Part shown: positions 53,790-64,000 of the stretch, piece after piece
Numbering within the stretch: the stretch's first letter is position 1
How the letters are laid out: each line of letters opens with the position of its first letter
Translations under genes and position numbers: made by a program
The notes under the pieces: model-generated
What the model was told of the DNA's origin: nothing
Database searches by the model: none
Seen by the model: only the letters and a program-made list of their open reading frames with translations
Assembly (NCBI GenBank): GCA_030418115.1
Contig: JAUHQD010000004.1
Coordinates: 211,954 to 275,953 of the forward strand
DNA: 64,000 bases
Reading direction: 5' to 3'
DNA from: Alteromonadaceae bacterium BrNp21-10
GTDB taxonomy: Bacteria > Pseudomonadota > Gammaproteobacteria > Enterobacterales > Alteromonadaceae

Positions 53790-54709
53790 GCTAGTAACGT
53801 TCCTATGGTGAACCAATCGCCGCGGGCATTAAGGATATCCGCTGCGGCCATGGCCTTTTTACCTGGTAACTGTATTTGTTGTAACAGTAAACTGCCTTCG
53901 GAAGTGGCAACTAATATGCCCAGCTTGTCGGCGCGCAATATACAGCCTGGTACACCTGATTCTTGTTGCACTTCAGCCTGCCAAACTTTAATGGCGTGTT
54001 CTTGTAATACAAAGTAGCTGACGGGCCAAGGATTAAAGGCACGGACATTGCGCTCTAATTGTGCTGCCGGAAGCTGCCAGTTGATCAATGCTTCTTGCTT
54101 GCTCAGCTTTTCAGCATAGGTGGCCAACGTTTGTTGCTGTGTTTGTGCTGCTAAATTGGTTAAGTTGTTGATTGTTTCAAGTAATGCTGTGGGCCCTAGC
54201 TCCGCTAATTTTTCGTATAACGTAGCGCTGGTATCTTGCGGCTGAATATCAATGGCGTGTTTACTGAGCATCGCGCCGGTATCTAGCCCTTCATCCATTT
54301 GCATTATGGTTACGCCAGTTTGTTTATCACCAGCCCAAATTGAGCGCTGAATGGGTGCTGCTCCACGCCACTTAGGGAGCAACGAGCCATGAACGTTGAT
54401 ACAGCCAAGCTTTGGCGCGGTTAATACTTCTGTAGGCAAAATAAGCCCATATGCCACCACGACCATCAAATCTGCCTTTAACGCCGATAATTGAGATTGA
54501 GCTTCGGTATTTTTAAGGGATACGGGCTGCAAAACTTGAATGCTGTGTTCGACAGCCAATATCTTAACCGCACTCTCTTGCAGCTTTTTACCACGGCCGG
54601 CGGGACGATCTGGTTGCGTGTATACAGCGACGATATTGTGTTCAGAATCAATGAGTGCTTGCAAATGTTTGGCTGCAAAATCCGGGGTTCCGGCAAAAAT
54701 GATATTCAT
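53786..54709 (-). CDS. fmt: Methionyl-tRNA formyltransferase
   Basis: The 307-residue enzyme transfers a formyl group from 10-formyl-THF to initiator Met-tRNA. The folate motif [20 protein letters not shown] (about 107-126) is complete and [19 protein letters not shown] is the canonical start. The end overlaps rsmB by 4 bases. It follows def by 8 bases in the def-fmt-rsmB operon. Confidence 0.98.
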   Translation of the reverse strand: MNIIFAGTPDFAAKHLQALIDSEHNIVAVYTQPDRPAGRGKKLQESAVKILAVEHSIQVLQPVSLKNTEAQSQLSALKADLMVVVAYGLILPTEVLTAPKLGCINVHGSLLPKWRGAAPIQRSIWAGDKQTGVTIMQMDEGLDTGAMLSKHAIDIQPQDTSATLYEKLAELGPTALLETINNLTNLAAQTQQQTLATYAEKLSKQEALINWQLPAAQLERNVRAFNPWPVSYFVLQEHAIKVWQAEVQQESGVPGCILRADKLGILVATSEGSLLLQQIQLPGKKAMAAADILNARGDWFTIGTLLA

Positions 54710-54717
54710 ACTGAAGG

Positions 54718-55230
54718 CTATAATTCCCTGGCGTCGAGTCTGGCTTCTTTTTCAAGTTTTTTGCGAATACGCTGACGTTTTAATGGCGACAAGTAATCAA
54801 TGAATAACTTACCTTTGAGATGATCCAGCTCATGTTGAATACACACCGCGAGCAAGCCACTTGCCTCGAGCGTGAAAGATTCACCATTGCTATCTAAAGC
54901 GGTTACTGTCACATTTTCGGCGCGATCAACTTTGGCATAATTACCGGGAACCGATAAACAGCCTTCTTCGCTAATGGTATTACCTTCCATGTGGGTAATT
55001 TCAGGATTAATAAAAACTAAAGGATTATCTTGTTCTTCAGATACATCCATAACTACCACACGTAAATGCACATTCACTTGGGTGGCGGCAAGACCGATAC
55101 CTTTTTCGTCACGCATGGTATCGAACATATCTTTAACAAGATTTTGAATTTGTGGATTGACCTCAGACACTGGCTTTGCGACGGTGCGGAGGCGTTCATC
55201 CGGAAAGGTTAAAACTTCTAATATGGCCAT
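54718..55230 (-). CDS. def: Peptide deformylase
   Basis: The 170-residue metalloenzyme removes the N-formyl group from nascent proteins. All three motifs are seen: GIGLAATQV (about 44-52), EEGCLSVP (about 88-95) and the metal-binding QHELDHLKG (about 131-139). It is the first gene of def-fmt-rsmB, divergent from the LysM gene. Confidence 0.98.
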   Translation of the reverse strand: MAILEVLTFPDERLRTVAKPVSEVNPQIQNLVKDMFDTMRDEKGIGLAATQVNVHLRVVVMDVSEEQDNPLVFINPEITHMEGNTISEEGCLSVPGNYAKVDRAENVTVTALDSNGESFTLEASGLLAVCIQHELDHLKGKLFIDYLSPLKRQRIRKKLEKEARLDAREL

Positions 55231-55359
55231 GATTTAAATCAGCTACAATTGGTTAGTATGAGATAGTATACCTTCCATTGTAACACGGTATTTAATCTAT
55301 CATCACTTTGCCGCTATCCTAGAATAAAAATTACGCTGTGATAACCAAAAGGAGGATCC

Positions 55360-56433
55360 ATGAAAGCTAGATTAGCAAATTGGTTACTAATATTGCTGCT
55401 TTTCCCACTTTATTGTGTGGCTATTACCGTAAAAGACTCGGCGCCTGAAGAGTATATTGTCAAAAAAGGCGATACGCTATGGGATATTTCCAGCCTTTAT
55501 TTGTCTGAACCTTGGCAATGGCCAGAGCTGTGGCGCAATAATAGTTATATTGTTAATCCCCATCTTATATATCCGGGTGATGAACTGCGATTGCGCTTAA
55601 ATGCGCAAGGTGAAGCTGTATTGGACTTAGTTCGCAGTCCTGAAGTTACCAAGCCTGCCGTTAAACTAACGCCGGAAGGTAAAAAAATTACTAAGCCGGT
55701 GCAGCCCATCGCGACTTTACCTTGGTCAGTTATCCAAACCTTTGTTGATAATGATCTGATGCTCAGTGATGACGAATATCAGCAATTACCCGCAATTTTG
55801 GGTGATGCCGATGGTGGAATTCGCTTTGCTTCCGGCGATTTGGTTGTTGGACAGCTGATGCCTGCAGGAAATTACGCCATTATTCGTAAGCAAAACGACA
55901 TCATAGATATGCAAGGTGACGCGATAGGCTTACATGTGCGCAACGTTGCAGATGCTGATGTGGTAGCGGTCGAGGGCAGTAACACTAGTTTAATTAAAGT
56001 AAATTCATCCAGATTCGAAATATTACGGGGTGATCGACTTATGCAAGTTGATGATCTTACCTTAGATCAAGCGTTGGGATTGGTGCCAGCTAATCAGCAA
56101 AGAGGCGCTATATTGAGTAATTTGCAGCAGCATCACTTGATGGGTAAATATGATGTGGTGGCACTTGACCTAGGCCAGTCTGATGTTGTGCCGGGAACGG
56201 TAATGGGCATTTATATACAAGGCCCTACCATTGTGGATAGTGATGATCCTCGATATGAAGGCGAAAAAGGTAATTGGTTAGGCTCTAAACTGTCATTTTC
56301 TGATGAGCATCAACAGCCCGCGTTAAAAGTAGGCGAACTGGTGATATTTAAAGTTTTTACAAACAGTAGCTATGCTTTAATCACCCGCTCAACCAAAATG
56401 ATTAAGCGGGGGGCCATCGTCGCTAACCCCTAA
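55360..56433 (+). CDS. LysM peptidoglycan-binding protein
   Basis: The 357-residue protein has a signal peptide (MKARLANWLLILLLFPLYCVA) and a LysM domain (EYIVKKGDTLWDISSLYL to YPGDELRLRL, about 30-80), then a long mixed region of unknown fold. It is found upstream of dprA in many gammaproteobacteria. AAAGGAGG lies just before the ATG, so it is well translated. Role in cell wall binding is inferred from LysM; the rest is uncharacterised. Confidence 0.85.
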   Translation: MKARLANWLLILLLFPLYCVAITVKDSAPEEYIVKKGDTLWDISSLYLSEPWQWPELWRNNSYIVNPHLIYPGDELRLRLNAQGEAVLDLVRSPEVTKPAVKLTPEGKKITKPVQPIATLPWSVIQTFVDNDLMLSDDEYQQLPAILGDADGGIRFASGDLVVGQLMPAGNYAIIRKQNDIIDMQGDAIGLHVRNVADADVVAVEGSNTSLIKVNSSRFEILRGDRLMQVDDLTLDQALGLVPANQQRGAILSNLQQHHLMGKYDVVALDLGQSDVVPGTVMGIYIQGPTIVDSDDPRYEGEKGNWLGSKLSFSDEHQQPALKVGELVIFKVFTNSSYALITRSTKMIKRGAIVANP

Positions 56434-56450
56434 AACTGCTGAGGAACTTT

Positions 56451-57560
56451 ATGACAGGGAATGTCGATATTGAAAAGTGGTTAATAGTTGATCAAGTGCC
56501 AAATCTCGGTCCTGCGGGGTTTGCGCGATTACTGCAATGGGTTGACGGTGACATTAATCATTTATTTCAGCAAACTCATGCTAATTTGCTGCAGGCCGGT
56601 TTAGATGCAGAACAAATACATGCACTACTCAATCCAGATGCCGTACTTTTGCAAAAAAGTCTGCATTGGCTAAACGTTAATCCACTGCACTTTGTACTCA
56701 CTATTCAAGATCCTCTCTATCCCGTAGCGTTAGCGCAAATCACTCGGCCACCCGCGCTTTTGTATGGTATTGGCCAGCTGAATTTGTTAAGCAAGTCACA
56801 ACTGGCCATCGTTGGTAGTCGTAATCCTACCGTTAGTGCCAAAGAAGTTGCCAAGCGCATCGCTCAGCAGCTTGCGGAATGCGGTTGGGTAATTACTAGC
56901 GGCTTGGCAATAGGTATTGATGGATTGGCTCATCGTGGAGCGTTAAATGCAGATTCAGCGACTATTGCGGTATTGGGCACCGGTATTGATATTATGTATC
57001 CGCGACGTCATCAACGCTTGGCTGAGGAAATAATCGATAAACAAGGCTGTATTCTTTCAGAGTTCTCACCGGGCACGCCTGCTTTGGCGGCAAATTTTCC
57101 TAGGCGAAATCGTATTATATCTGGGCTCTCCATGGGCACCCTTGTGGTTGAAGCGGCGATTAAAAGTGGTTCCCTTATCACCGCTCGGTTAGCAGCAGAG
57201 CAAGGAAGGGAAGTTTTCGCCATTCCGGGCAATATTAACAATCCTCTAGTGAAGGGCTGCCATTATTTAATTAAAAATGGCGCTAAGTTGGTGGAAGATA
57301 TCAATGACATTAATGAGGAATTTCAAACTCTTAGTTTCATGGCTAAAAATAACTGTGAAAAAAAACCAGAAAAAAGTACAGAGCAGGGCTTGGCAACCGA
57401 TAAATTGTTAGATAGTGTTGACTATGAAGTTACCGCGATTGATGTGGTAACAGAGCGCAGCGGACTGCCTTTAGAGGTGGTTACAGCAACATTATTAGAA
57501 TATGAACTGCGTGGTCTGGTAGCAACCGTATCCGGTGGTTACATTAAATTGGGGGGTTAG
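56451..57560 (+). CDS. dprA: DNA processing protein DprA (Smf)
   Basis: The 369-residue protein protects incoming single-stranded DNA and loads RecA in transformation. The Rossmann-like core shows [58 protein letters not shown] and [31 protein letters not shown]-terminal winged-helix part (about 310-369) closes the protein. It lies 17 bases after the LysM gene. Confidence 0.97.
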   Translation: MTGNVDIEKWLIVDQVPNLGPAGFARLLQWVDGDINHLFQQTHANLLQAGLDAEQIHALLNPDAVLLQKSLHWLNVNPLHFVLTIQDPLYPVALAQITRPPALLYGIGQLNLLSKSQLAIVGSRNPTVSAKEVAKRIAQQLAECGWVITSGLAIGIDGLAHRGALNADSATIAVLGTGIDIMYPRRHQRLAEEIIDKQGCILSEFSPGTPALAANFPRRNRIISGLSMGTLVVEAAIKSGSLITARLAAEQGREVFAIPGNINNPLVKGCHYLIKNGAKLVEDINDINEEFQTLSFMAKNNCEKKPEKSTEQGLATDKLLDSVDYEVTAIDVVTERSGLPLEVVTATLLEYELRGLVATVSGGYIKLGG

Positions 57561-57564
57561 TATT

Positions 57565-58041
57565 ATGTTTGATATCCTCATGTATCTGTTCGAGAACTTT
57601 ATCCACAGCGAAACGGAAATTCGTGTTGATCAAGACGAATTAACCGACGAGCTCATTCGCGCTGGATTTCATCATGATGAAATTTTCAAAGCGTTATCTT
57701 GGTTAGAAAAACTTGCCGCCTTACAGGAAACTGATACTACGCCTTATTTATCTAAAGCGTCGATCAAGCCTGTAACGCGTATCTATACCCAAGATGAAGA
57801 AATGCGTTTGGATGTTGAATGCCGTGGATTCTTAATGTTTTTAGAGCAAATAAATGTGCTTGATGCGTCTACCCGTGAAATGGTGATAGACCGAGTAATG
57901 GAAATTGACTCTGCCGAATTTTGTCTGGAAGACATGAAATGGGTAGTGTTAATGGTGCTATTCAATGTACCCGGCAAAGAAAATGCCTACGATCAAATGG
58001 AAGATCTTTTATTTGAAGAGCCCGAAGGGCCACTTCACTAA
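57565..58041 (+). CDS. smg: Smg family protein (DUF494)
   Basis: From ATG 57565 the product is 158 residues ([23 protein letters not shown]), a conserved DUF494/Smg protein of unknown function, helical with acidic surface. GGGGGG lies just before the ATG; an upstream in-frame start at 57535 would overlap dprA. Always linked to dprA and the topA-like finger gene. Confidence 0.93.
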   Translation: MFDILMYLFENFIHSETEIRVDQDELTDELIRAGFHHDEIFKALSWLEKLAALQETDTTPYLSKASIKPVTRIYTQDEEMRLDVECRGFLMFLEQINVLDASTREMVIDRVMEIDSAEFCLEDMKWVVLMVLFNVPGKENAYDQMEDLLFEEPEGPLH

Positions 58042-58120
58042 AAGTAATGTCTTTCTTAAGGCTTAGATATTAAGCCACTTCTGTTTCTGACATACTGGTG
58101 TAGATATCACTAGGGGTCAC

Positions 58121-58684
58121 ATGTCTAAAATTAACCAATCACTTTTTGAAACACAGCGCCAAGGGTTGCAGCAGGCTTTTGGGGCATGTCCTGATTGCGA
58201 GGCACCGTTGCAACTCCGCCATGGCAAGTCTGGTGCGTTTGTTGGTTGTAGCCAGTATCCACAATGTGAATTTAGCAAGCCATTGCATGAGCATGAAGAA
58301 AGTCAGATAAAAGTCATTGATGGTTCGACATGCCCTGAATGCACGGCACCATTAGCAATCAAAAAAGGTCGCTATGGTTTGTTTATTGGATGTACTAATT
58401 TCCCAGAATGCCATCATATTGAATCTACTAAAGAGCAAAGCGAAACCACTTTTGCTTGTCCTGCCTGCCAACAAGGGCAATTAGTTAAACGCTCTAATCG
58501 TTTTGGCAAATCGTTTTATGCTTGCGACGCGTACCCGAAATGTAAGTTCGTTGTGAATCAAACACCGCTGAGTGGTGAATGCCAAAAATGTCATTTTAAA
58601 TTGCTGATGGTTAAAGGTAGTGGCGAGTCGAAAAAATTAATGTGCGCAGATAAAAAATGCGCACATGTCCAGTCTAAAGATTAA
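58121..58684 (+). CDS. yrdD: Topoisomerase I-like zinc finger protein YrdD
   Basis: The 187-residue protein has four Cys4 zinc fingers of the topoisomerase I C-terminal type: CPDC..CSQYPQC, CPEC..CTNFPEC, CPAC..CDAYPKC and CQKC..CADKKC. No topoisomerase catalytic domain is present. It probably binds single-stranded DNA; function unknown. It overlaps the convergent purK by 4 bases. Confidence 0.9.
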   Translation: MSKINQSLFETQRQGLQQAFGACPDCEAPLQLRHGKSGAFVGCSQYPQCEFSKPLHEHEESQIKVIDGSTCPECTAPLAIKKGRYGLFIGCTNFPECHHIESTKEQSETTFACPACQQGQLVKRSNRFGKSFYACDAYPKCKFVVNQTPLSGECQKCHFKLLMVKGSGESKKLMCADKKCAHVQSKD

Positions 58685-59805
58685 AGGTAGCGTTCTAAGG
58701 CGGGGAACTTGCTTATATCAAGTAGCTTAGCTATTTGTTGTAGACGTTGCGTTAGTTGCTGCTCACTTTCACCACAAACATTTATATGTCCCATTTTACG
58801 TCCCGCACGTTTGTCTTTTCCATACCAATGGATATGCAAACTAGGGATCTGCAAAAGCGCTTCGGGTAATTGGTCCTCACCTAAAATATTAATCATGGCG
58901 GTTGGGCGAATTAGATTAGCGTTACCTAATGGCTTATTACATACCGCCCGTAAGTGATTCTCAAACTGGCAGGTATCGGCGCCTTGTTGACTCCAATGGC
59001 CAGAATTGTGCACTCTTGGGGCGATTTCATTCACTAACAAAGTGCCATTAACATCAAAAAACTCGATAGCCAATACACCGATATAATCTAACTCATTGGC
59101 AATGCGGGCAAACATGTCTTCGGCTTGTTGCTGCAATGCAGGTTCTACCTTGGTCACTAGCGATAAACTCAACACGCCATCAACATGCACGTTTTCCGCC
59201 AGAGGATAGTATTGGATTTCCCCTCTGGCATTGCGGGCGCCAATTAATGACACCTCACGGTCGAATTGCACAAACTGTTCAGAAACAATACCTTGCTCGG
59301 GTCGTGATTCGGCTAAAAAGGTTTGGATATCTTGCCACACGTCATCAGCCTGCTGTTGGCTTTTGAGTCGCCATTGGCCTTTGCCGTCATAGCCTTCGAG
59401 TGCGCTTTTTAGTACCAGTGGCAAGCCAATAATACTAATGGCTTTATCAAAGTCTTGTCGATCTTGAATCACATGGAACTTGGCATTGGCCGCGTTAGCG
59501 GATTCCAACAATGCTTTTTCAATACGGCGATCGCCACCCGCCTTAATGGCTTGACTGGCGGGTAAAAATTTTCCGCTGTCACTACAGATTTTTAATATAT
59601 CACTGGGAATATGTTCAAATTCAGCAGTAATAACATCTACATGTTCAATAGCCGAGGCTAAATTGTCATGCACGCTAGTAAGGGTAATGGGGTGAACCAC
59701 TTTGTTGCTACGCACATCAAATGCGCAGACATTAAAGCCTACAGGAGTACCGGCCAAACACATCATTCTAGCCAGCTGCCCGGCGCCTAAAACTAATACG
59801 TTCAC
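58681..59805 (-). CDS. purK: N5-carboxyaminoimidazole ribonucleotide synthase
   Basis: The 374-residue ATP-grasp enzyme converts AIR, bicarbonate and ATP to N5-CAIR in purine synthesis. [30 protein letters not shown] and [18 protein letters not shown] are the family signatures. It lies 2 bases after purE, so the two enzymes of this step are coupled. Confidence 0.97.
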   Translation of the reverse strand: MNVLVLGAGQLARMMCLAGTPVGFNVCAFDVRSNKVVHPITLTSVHDNLASAIEHVDVITAEFEHIPSDILKICSDSGKFLPASQAIKAGGDRRIEKALLESANAANAKFHVIQDRQDFDKAISIIGLPLVLKSALEGYDGKGQWRLKSQQQADDVWQDIQTFLAESRPEQGIVSEQFVQFDREVSLIGARNARGEIQYYPLAENVHVDGVLSLSLVTKVEPALQQQAEDMFARIANELDYIGVLAIEFFDVNGTLLVNEIAPRVHNSGHWSQQGADTCQFENHLRAVCNKPLGNANLIRPTAMINILGEDQLPEALLQIPSLHIHWYGKDKRAGRKMGHINVCGESEQQLTQRLQQIAKLLDISKFPALERYL

Positions 59806-59807
59806 GC

Positions 59808-60293
59808 TTAGTCCTTGGATGGGTCGGGGTTTGCCAGCACAAACTCGGTTTGCGCTACTCTAAAAGCATCAATCTTATCCATTAATTCAGGATTGCTGGT
59901 CGCTAGTATTTGTGCCGCGAGTAAGCCCGCATTAGCGGCGCCAGCATCGCCAATGGCTAGAGTGCCAACAGCAACCCCTTTGGGCATTTGTGCAATAGAT
60001 AATAATGAGTCCATACCTTTAAGGGCTTTGGACATTACAGGCACACCTAATACCGGTAAGCTAGTGAATGCTGCAGCCATGCCGGGTAAATGCGCGGCAC
60101 CACCTGCGCCAGCAATAATTACGCTAAGTCCACGCTCGTGGGCACTACTTGCATAATCAGCCAGTAATTGAGGAGTCCGGTGTGCAGATACAACCGTGGT
60201 TTCATAAGGTACGCCAAAGCGATCCAACATATCGGCTGCGTGTTTCATCGTCGGCCAATCGGACTTGGAACCCATGATAATGCCTACTTTCAT
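59808..60293 (-). CDS. purE: N5-carboxyaminoimidazole ribonucleotide mutase
   Basis: From ATG 60293 the product is 161 residues ([16 protein letters not shown]). This start matches the family; an in-frame upstream GTG/TTG extension to 60410 is rejected because it is not conserved and has no start signal. PurE moves the carboxyl group on N5-CAIR to give [21 protein letters not shown] and [11 protein letters not shown] are the active-site motifs. Confidence 0.97.
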   Translation of the reverse strand: MKVGIIMGSKSDWPTMKHAADMLDRFGVPYETTVVSAHRTPQLLADYASSAHERGLSVIIAGAGGAAHLPGMAAAFTSLPVLGVPVMSKALKGMDSLLSIAQMPKGVAVGTLAIGDAGAANAGLLAAQILATSNPELMDKIDAFRVAQTEFVLANPDPSKD

Positions 60294-60437
60294 ATCTACT
60301 CTTCTACAATTGCTTAAAACAAAGGCGGCATTATAACGCTTAATTTGCGCGGCACAAACATGGGTTAACCTTTTGCTGTTTGATTGTGCTAATCTGCCGC
60401 CATTATTCAATAGTGATTAGTGCACAAAGGTAACTTA

Positions 60438-60989
60438 GTGAACGATTTTGAGTCTGCCGCCGAAGTGTTTTATCAAGGCGGTATTATTGCTTACCCAACT
60501 GAAGCGGTATTTGGACTAGGATGTGATCCAGACAATGAGCAAGCATTGCAGGACCTACTTACTCTTAAGCAACGCTCCGCCGATAAAGGCTTAATTTTAG
60601 TGGCTGCCGATTACGCGCAGTTATTACCCTATATTGACGATAAAAAAATTCCCCAAGACCGGCGCTTTGCCATATTTTCACGTTGGCCTGGGCCAGTAAC
60701 GTGGTTATTACCCAAATCGGCTAATGTCTCACCTTTATTAAGTGGTGATTCCGATAATATTGCTGTACGTGTACCAGACTTTGAGCCAGTGCGGCAGCTA
60801 TGCCGTGTGTTGGGCAAGCCTATTGTGTCTACAAGTGCCAACCTTTCAGGATTAGAACCAGCGACGACGGCCCAGCAAGTACGAGAGCAGTTTGCTAATC
60901 ACTCTTTATTTGTTTTGGATCAAGTGGTGGGTGGTGCAATAGCACCAAGTAGTATTTATGATGCCCGCACCGGTAAACAACTGAGGTAA
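60438..60989 (+). CDS. tsaC: tRNA threonylcarbamoyladenosine synthase (YrdC/TsaC)
   Basis: The product is 183 residues from GTG 60438, with AAAGG 8 bases before. It makes threonylcarbamoyl-AMP for t6A37 of tRNA. IAYPTEAVFGLGCDP, KGLILVAADYAQL, FSRWPGPVTWL and STSANLSG are present. A GTG at 60420 would add six residues. Confidence 0.95.
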   Translation: MNDFESAAEVFYQGGIIAYPTEAVFGLGCDPDNEQALQDLLTLKQRSADKGLILVAADYAQLLPYIDDKKIPQDRRFAIFSRWPGPVTWLLPKSANVSPLLSGDSDNIAVRVPDFEPVRQLCRVLGKPIVSTSANLSGLEPATTAQQVREQFANHSLFVLDQVVGGAIAPSSIYDARTGKQLR

Positions 60990-61919
<930 letters not shown>

Positions 61920-61920
61920 C

Positions 61921-62733
61921 GTGGATCAGTATCTGGTTTATGGCAATCCAATCCAACAAAGTAAATCGCCATTTATTCATCAACATTTTGCTGAGCAAAC
62001 CCATCAGGCGTTGCAATATAGATCGCAACTGGCAGAAGACGACGATTTTAAGTTGCAGGTGCGATCATTCATCGCTGCTGGTGGTAAAGGTTGTAATGTT
62101 ACCGCGCCTTTTAAAGGTCAAGCCTTTGAACTTGCTCAATCGGTATCCGAGGAAGCGCGAATTGCCGGTGCAGTTAACACACTCATTTTTAATGATGGGC
62201 ACATTGCCGGTGATAATACTGACGGCCGTGGCTTAATCGCCGATCTAAAGTTTCATCAAGTATCTATGACTAACAAACGAATTTTGTTAGTGGGGGCTGG
62301 TGGGGCTGCGCGCGGTGTTTTGTTGCCGCTGCTAGCTGAGCAGCCGCAAAAACTTATCATCGTCAATCGAACCGTAGAGAAAGCCGAACAACTGGCTAAA
62401 TTAATTGATACTCCGGTTAAAACCTGTGGCGTTGGCTTTGCCGATCTGGCAGATAAACCATTCGATCTCATTATTAATGCCTCTTCCGCTAGTTTGTCTA
62501 ATGATTTACCGCCACTTAAAAGTAGTTTGTTAAGCGCAGATACTATCTGTTATGACATGGTGTATCGCGCAAGTAATACTCCCTTTAATCAGTGGGCTAT
62601 GGATAATGGCGTGAAGACCACCATTGATGGTTTAGGCATGTTAGTCGAGCAGGCCGCGGTGAGCTTCGAAATTTGGCGAGGCGTTAAACCTGAAACCGTA
62701 GAACTGAGAAAGATATTACGCGCGCAGTTATAA
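61921..62733 (+). CDS. aroE: Shikimate dehydrogenase
   Basis: From GTG 61921 the product is 270 residues (MDQYLVYGNPIQQSKSPFIHQHFAEQ). AAGGTG lies 6 bases before it, and an upstream ATG at 61906 would overlap hemF. The NADP Rossmann motif GAGGAARG and catalytic Lys (in TAPFKGQA) and Asp (DNTDGRG) are present. It makes shikimate in the aromatic pathway. Confidence 0.96.
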   Translation: MDQYLVYGNPIQQSKSPFIHQHFAEQTHQALQYRSQLAEDDDFKLQVRSFIAAGGKGCNVTAPFKGQAFELAQSVSEEARIAGAVNTLIFNDGHIAGDNTDGRGLIADLKFHQVSMTNKRILLVGAGGAARGVLLPLLAEQPQKLIIVNRTVEKAEQLAKLIDTPVKTCGVGFADLADKPFDLIINASSASLSNDLPPLKSSLLSADTICYDMVYRASNTPFNQWAMDNGVKTTIDGLGMLVEQAAVSFEIWRGVKPETVELRKILRAQL

Positions 62734-62734
62734 A

Positions 62735-62761
62735 AAGAGCAGCAAATTTAGTGCTGCTCTT
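62735..62761 (-). terminator. Terminator of yrdA, overlapping its stop codon
   Basis: Arms 62735-62744 and 62752-62761 (AAGAGCAGCA / TGCTGCTCTT) have a seven-base loop. The yrdA stop codon (62748-62750) lies in the loop. On the minus strand TTTTTAT follows, so it serves yrdA; aroE ends 2 bases to the left. Confidence 0.85.
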
Positions 62762-63284
62762 GTAAGTACTCATTTTTCAATAGAATGTAGTTTTGCGCTG
62801 ATTGCGCTAAAAAGGCCACTTCTTGTTCATTTAATGCTCTTGCCTTTTTAACTGGGCTGCCAACATAAAGGTAGCCACTATCTAATACTTTATTCGGCGG
62901 CACTAAACTACCTGCGCCAATAATGACATCATCCATTACTACCGCGCCATCCATAACAATAGCCCCCATACCTACCAATATACGGTTGCCTAAAGTACAG
63001 CCATGTAGCATCACCTTATGCCCTACCGTCACGTCATCGCCTATTAATAAAGGATATCCGTCTGGATTTGACGGTGATTTACGGGTTACATGTAAAATCG
63101 AGCCGTCTTGCACGTTAGTTCTTTGGCCAATACGAATAATGTTCACGTCGCCCCTTGCCGCAACTAATGGCCAAATACTGACGTCGTCAGCTAAATGTAT
63201 ATCACCTACTAATACTGCACTGCTATCTACATAACAATTTTTACCTAGAGTAGGAGTGATGTTTTTATATGTTTTTAAAGTCAT
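62748..63284 (-). CDS. yrdA: Gamma-carbonic anhydrase-like protein YrdA
   Basis: From ATG 63284 the product is 178 residues (MTLKTYKNITPTLGKNCYVD). It has the left-handed beta-helix of hexapeptide repeats and zinc-type histidines in ILHVTRK and GHKVMLHG. A 76-residue upstream extension to 63512 runs over the rRNA promoters and is not coding. Activity on CO2 in this family is variable. Confidence 0.94.
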   Translation of the reverse strand: MTLKTYKNITPTLGKNCYVDSSAVLVGDIHLADDVSIWPLVAARGDVNIIRIGQRTNVQDGSILHVTRKSPSNPDGYPLLIGDDVTVGHKVMLHGCTLGNRILVGMGAIVMDGAVVMDDVIIGAGSLVPPNKVLDSGYLYVGSPVKKARALNEQEVAFLAQSAQNYILLKNEYLQEQH

Positions 63285-63391
63285 AAAACCTGAATCGAAG
63301 CAAATAAGAGTAACAATAGTAGCAAAAACAGGGCTTTTAACCATAAAACGTTTATAAAGCGAGCAAACGGACAGAAAAGTAAAAATAGTAG

Positions 63392-63419
63392 TTGACGATT
63401 TTGGGGTGGGATGTAGAAT
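63392..63419 (+). promoter_or_regulatory. rrn promoter P1
   Basis: TTGACG (63392-63397), 16-base spacer and TAGAAT (63414-63419), then GCGCCC, a GC-rich discriminator typical of promoters under stringent (ppGpp) control. Confidence 0.8.
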
Positions 63420-63505
63420 GCGCCCTCGCTTCGGGGAGAGCCAGTTGGGCGGCTTGAAGTGAGATGAAAACAGAAAATATTTTGAAGATAATTTAGAATA
63501 AATTC

Positions 63506-63533
63506 TTGACATCGAAACAGGGTTGCGTAGAAT
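63506..63533 (+). promoter_or_regulatory. rrn promoter P2
   Basis: Consensus TTGACA (63506-63511), 16-base spacer and TAGAAT (63528-63533), then GCGCG. It copies the P1 layout, 114 bases downstream. Confidence 0.83.
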
Positions 63534-63577
63534 GCGCGTCCCGCTTCAGGGGAGACTTAGAGCTCATTTGAAGCAAC

Positions 63578-63590
63578 GTTCTTTAACAAT
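63578..63590 (+). promoter_or_regulatory. rrn boxA antitermination signal
   Basis: GTTCTTTAACAAT matches the rRNA boxA that binds NusB-NusE for antitermination; GTGTGGGCACTCG follows at about 63610, the usual boxC-like leader element. Confidence 0.8.
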
Positions 63591-63662
63591 TTGCAACAAG
63601 ACATATCTGTGTGGGCACTCGATGTTTGAGTGTCAACCAAAGATTCATAAATAAATACGTTT

Positions 63663-64000
<338 letters not shown>

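Larger units (their letters stand above)
63285..63661 (+). promoter_or_regulatory. rrn promoter and leader region
   Basis: This gene-free region holds two tandem rRNA promoters, boxA and the leader of the 16S gene. The stretch 63285-63391 has no further recognisable signal. Confidence 0.75.

Noticed and set aside
63285..63512. N-terminal extension of yrdA
   Set aside because: The extension lies across the rRNA promoters and is not conserved; the family start is at 63284.

Overview
This window is the replication-origin neighbourhood of a low-GC, probably marine gammaproteobacterium. The gene order (parB-parA-rsmG-mnmG / oriC / mioC; mnmE-yidC-yidD-rnpA-rpmH; dnaA-dnaN-recF-gyrB; polA-spf-engB-csrC-yihI; trkH/trkA-rsmB-fmt-def-lysM-dprA-smg-yrdD; tsaC-hemF-aroE-yrdA-rrn), DUF2489, DUF5062 and a DUF294/exonuclease pair suggest an Alteromonadales-like organism. 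I cannot name a genus from sequence alone. No prophage, insertion sequence, CRISPR array or tRNA gene was seen.

Layout: 1-3.8 kb holds an envelope cluster (end of a Lys/Ala/Pro-rich protein, a LysM-polysaccharide deacetylase lipoprotein, a TPR lipoprotein, and a convergent LysM-TPR lipoprotein). 3.97-10.96 kb is the complete F1Fo ATP synthase operon atpIBEFHAGDC on the minus strand, with its own promoter and terminator. 11.05-15.27 kb is parB, parA, rsmG, mnmG. 15.28-15.86 kb is the likely oriC: an AT-rich unwinding element beside mnmG plus DnaA boxes. It is followed by a mioC-dnaT-dnaC operon reading toward the origin, so the helicase loader genes sit at the origin itself. 17.9-23.1 kb carries an SMP-30-like protein, mnmE, yajQ, yidC, yidD, rnpA and rpmH (rpmH is a 44-codon gene). 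23.6-29.65 kb is dnaA, dnaN, recF, gyrB; recF contains two parS sites.

29.7-40.1 kb has a lipoprotein, glyS, glyQ, tag, a DUF2489 protein, yihI, cytochrome c4, engB and polA, with two small RNA genes in the positions known from E. coli: a short Spot 42 (spf) beside polA and a CsrB/CsrC-like RNA upstream of yihI. 40.8-49.3 kb is more accessory: a TetR regulator, a cNMP/CBS/DUF294 protein with a DEDDh exonuclease, DUF5062, and an RND efflux pump operon with an alpha/beta hydrolase. 49.5-62.7 kb is potassium uptake (trkH, trkA), translation start and processing genes (rsmB, fmt, def), a LysM protein, dprA, smg, yrdD, purK/purE, tsaC, hemF and aroE. The window ends with yrdA and the promoters and first ~340 bases of a 16S rRNA gene.

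The points most worth following are the origin-linked dnaT-dnaC pair, the shortened Spot 42, the GGA-poor CsrC-like RNA, and parS sites encoded by a conserved Phe-His-Val-Glu motif of RecF. Most of the rest is ordinary core genome.
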